The notes under the pieces were generated by a model. It ran no database searches. It was not told where the DNA came from and was given only the letters and a program-made list of their open reading frames with translations. 5,325 bases of DNA, from positions 1 to 5,325 of the forward strand of contig CAYXZC010000080.1 of the NCBI GenBank assembly GCA_964469815.1, read 5' to 3'. Positions 3,330-5,325 of this stretch are shown piece after piece; position 1 is the first letter of the stretch; each line of letters opens with the position of its first letter. The stretch comes from MGBC163016 sp964469815. GTDB taxonomy: Bacteria; Actinomycetota; Coriobacteriia; Coriobacteriales; Eggerthellaceae. A program made the translations under genes and the position numbers.

Positions 3330-5325
3330 CTACTCGTCATCCTCATCAATGTCGTCTGCATCGTCCTCATCATCGGAGATCTCGTTGCCATCGGCATCGG
3401 TCATCTTGCCGTCCTCGCCGAGCAGCCCGAATCCCATCGAACCGACAGACCCCAAAAGAGCATCAAGCTCTTCAAGGTTGCGTTGATAAGAACGCGGCGG
3501 CAATGTCTCCCCCAACATCTCCTCATCGGAGTTGTTGTATGTTGGAGGCTCATCCCCACCGATCAAGATCGTGTCATCCGGAGAGAACACCATATCGAGC
3601 AGCTGGGACATATCATCGCTCGAAGCATTCAGGTCGTCCTCGATCACATGGAGAAGGTCGCGCTCCTCAAGACCAGCCTTAAGCTCCTCTATCGCCTTCA
3701 CGCCGATGCCCTCGATACGGAGCAGATCCTCCTCGGTATGTCCGAGCAGATCCACAACGGTCTCGATGCCAGCCTCGGAGAACTTGTTCGCCCAGCGCTG
3801 GGAAACGCCAAGATCGTCAAAGATGTACAGACGCGCCTGCTCATCGGTCAGATTATGGCCGGCACGACCCTTGGAGAAAGCGTTCAGGTAGCTTCCATAG
3901 CTCATGTTCGAGTTGAAGAAGCCATCACCATCGAGCGACCAATCCTCAGGTTGCGGCAAAAGCTCTTCGATCTCACGGAGCGCATCCGGAGCATAATCAG
4001 GAAGGGTATCGTTGCCGGAAGCCTTGATCGGCGCACCCTTATACGTAAGCTCCACATCGCGATAGCGGGGAAGCCCGGTACCTGCGGGGATCGGCTTACC
4101 GATGATGACGTTCTCCTTGAGCCCCGCCAGCGTATCCGTCTTGCCCTCGATAGCAGCATCGGTCAGAACCTTCGTTGTCTCCTGGAACGATGCAGCTGAC
4201 AACCAGGAATCGGTAGCAAGCGAAGCCTTGGTGATGCCGAGCAGAAGCGGCTGACCCACAGGCGGCTCCTTGCCTTCCTCGATGAGCTCGTTCGCAACGC
4301 GTTCGAACTCGAAACGATTGACCTGACGTCCCGGAAGTAGATCCGAATCACCGGAGTCAAGGATGGCAACCTTGCGAAGCATCTGACGTGCGATGACCTC
4401 GATGTGCTTATCGTTGATGTCTACACCTTGGGACACATAAACACCCTGAACCTGACTCACGATATAGCGAAGCGTGGTGTTCGGGTCGGTCAAGCGCAAC
4501 AGATCCTGCAGGTTCACAGAACCCTTGGTAAGCTGCTGGCCAACCTTGACCTCGCAACCATCCACGATTCCGGGCACCATGGTGACGCGCGGCGAGACCG
4601 CATACTCACGAATGTTGCCTTCCTGGTCATGGATGGTGAGCGTCTTGGAGTTCTTATCGCCACCGATCTGCAGCGTACCGGAGATCTCTGCGAGCACCGC
4701 CTGACCTTTCGGCTTGCGAGCCTCGAAAAGCTCTTGTACACGGGGAAGACCATGGGTGATGTCCTCACCTGCAACACCACCGGTATGGAACGTTCTCATG
4801 GTAAGCTGCGTACCCGGCTCGCCGATCGACTGCGCAGCGATGATGCCTACCGCGGTTCCGATATTGACCGGACGCCCGGTAGCAAGATCCCAGCCGTAGC
4901 ACTTCTGGCAAACTCCGCGCTCGGCATGGCACGTCATGATGGTGCGGATCTCGACCTCTTCGATACCCTCAGCAAGCATGTCGTTAATCTGCGCGAGCGA
5001 AGTGATGTATTCGCCCTCATCGAGCATGACCTCGCCGTTATTGTCGGCTACCGGATGCAAAAGGCAGCGACCAATCAGGTTCTCATCGGCTTCGCCCTTC
5101 TCGTTAACGAGCGGATAGGACACACCCACATGCGTGCCGCAATCGATCTCGCGCACGATGACATCCTGCGCAACATCAACAAGACGACGTGTCAGATAAC
5201 CGGAGTCAGCTGTACGAAGCGCCGTGTCCGACAAACCCTTGCGGGCGCCGTGGGCAGACATAAAGTACTCCAGTACGTCCAATCCTTCACGGAAGTTGGA
5301 CTTGATCGGCAGCTCGATGGTACGG
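3330..5325 (-). CDS. rpoC: RNA polymerase subunit beta' (3' part, 5' end outside window)
   Basis: Carries the last 664 residues of the catalytic beta' subunit. The reading frame is open through the right edge, so the gene continues there. The fragment opens with LPIKSNFREG and the bridge helix region (HGARKGLSDTALRTADSG). The second zinc site has its four cysteines at fragment residues 62, 132, 139 and 142 (DCGT, TCHAE, GVCQKC). The trigger-loop segment GEPGTQLTMRTFHTGG is at about 168-183, and the canonical C-terminal clamp region ends around VIIGKPIPAGTGL. The protein then continues for about 240 residues, far beyond the 45-55 residues found after this point in E. coli or Mycobacterium. This extension holds an alpha-CTD-like helix-hairpin-helix domain and ends in an acidic tail in which 12 of the last 15 residues are Asp or Glu. 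Identity is certain; the role of the extension is unknown. Confidence 0.99.
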   Translation of the reverse strand, partial: RTIELPIKSNFREGLDVLEYFMSAHGARKGLSDTALRTADSGYLTRRLVDVAQDVIVREIDCGTHVGVSYPLVNEKGEADENLIGRCLLHPVADNNGEVMLDEGEYITSLAQINDMLAEGIEEVEIRTIMTCHAERGVCQKCYGWDLATGRPVNIGTAVGIIAAQSIGEPGTQLTMRTFHTGGVAGEDITHGLPRVQELFEARKPKGQAVLAEISGTLQIGGDKNSKTLTIHDQEGNIREYAVSPRVTMVPGIVDGCEVKVGQQLTKGSVNLQDLLRLTDPNTTLRYIVSQVQGVYVSQGVDINDKHIEVIARQMLRKVAILDSGDSDLLPGRQVNRFEFERVANELIEEGKEPPVGQPLLLGITKASLATDSWLSAASFQETTKVLTDAAIEGKTDTLAGLKENVIIGKPIPAGTGLPRYRDVELTYKGAPIKASGNDTLPDYAPDALREIEELLPQPEDWSLDGDGFFNSNMSYGSYLNAFSKGRAGHNLTDEQARLYIFDDLGVSQRWANKFSEAGIETVVDLLGHTEEDLLRIEGIGVKAIEELKAGLEERDLLHVIEDDLNASSDDMSQLLDMVFSPDDTILIGGDEPPTYNNSDEEMLGETLPPRSYQRNLEELDALLGSVGSMGFGLLGEDGKMTDADGNEISDDEDDADDIDEDDE
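3660..3812 (-). other. Alpha-CTD-like helix-hairpin-helix domain inside RpoC
   Basis: About 50 residues (fragment 505-555, LGVSQRWANKF to GLEER) align without gaps to E. coli alpha 260-309. RWANKF matches the helix with Arg265 and Asn268. AGIETVVDLL and HTEEDLL match AIHYIGDLV and RTEVELL. EGIGVKAIEELK matches NLGKKSLTEIK, keeping Gly296, Lys298 and Glu302; Asn294 and Ser299 are replaced by Gly and Ala. NusA C-terminal acidic repeats have the same fold and are the main alternative relative. The alignment was made by eye from known sequence. Confidence 0.75.

Noticed and set aside
2874..4199. Open frame of 441 codons on the plus strand, antisense to hisE and rpoC
   Set aside because: It runs across hisE, the repeat spacer and rpoC, has no recognisable domain and no clear ribosome binding site. 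Long antisense frames are common opposite GC-biased coding sequence.
5280..5282. TTG codon as a start of rpoC
   Set aside because: The conserved sequence LPIKSNFREG continues upstream in the same frame to the window edge, so the gene is cut by the window rather than starting here.

Overview
The window looks like a chromosomal segment from a low-to-mid GC member of the Actinomycetota, most likely class Coriobacteriia (Eggerthellaceae-like). This rests on the Actinobacteria-type core of RpoC, the long extra C-terminus on RpoC, and the form of HisE. The assignment is made from family resemblance read by eye, without a database search, and the species is not identifiable.

Layout, left to right. 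The minus strand carries guaA (GMP synthase), complete except that its terminator region may lie off the left edge. A divergent intergenic region of about 190 bases follows. It holds a near-consensus promoter with a perfect 13-base palindrome on its -10 box. This promoter drives a plus-strand, AT-richer toxin-antitoxin pair: a RelB/DinJ-like ribbon-helix-helix antitoxin and a PIN-domain (VapC-like) ribonuclease toxin overlapping by 17 bases. The toxin gene runs tail-to-tail into minus-strand hisE (phosphoribosyl-ATP pyrophosphatase). Between hisE and the upstream rpoC is a 144-base spacer with three palindromes. Each is preceded on the minus strand by GTAG, the hallmark of REP elements mobilised by REP-associated tyrosine transposases. 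The copy next to rpoC also has the form of an intrinsic terminator. The rest of the window is the 3' part of rpoC (RNA polymerase beta'), whose 5' end lies beyond the right edge.

How they fit together. guaA, hisE and rpoC are housekeeping genes on one strand. The toxin-antitoxin module is inserted between guaA and hisE in the opposite orientation, with its own autoregulated-looking promoter and lower GC, which suggests horizontal acquisition. hisE has no clear promoter of its own and may depend on readthrough from rpoC past the hairpins.

The most striking observation is inside rpoC. After the canonical end of beta' there is an extension of about 240 residues. It contains a helix-hairpin-helix domain that aligns without gaps to the C-terminal domain of the RNA polymerase alpha subunit, keeping the counterparts of Arg265, Asn268, Gly296, Lys298 and Glu302 of E. 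coli alpha. A long, very acidic tail follows. This could be an extra promoter- or factor-contacting module built into beta'.
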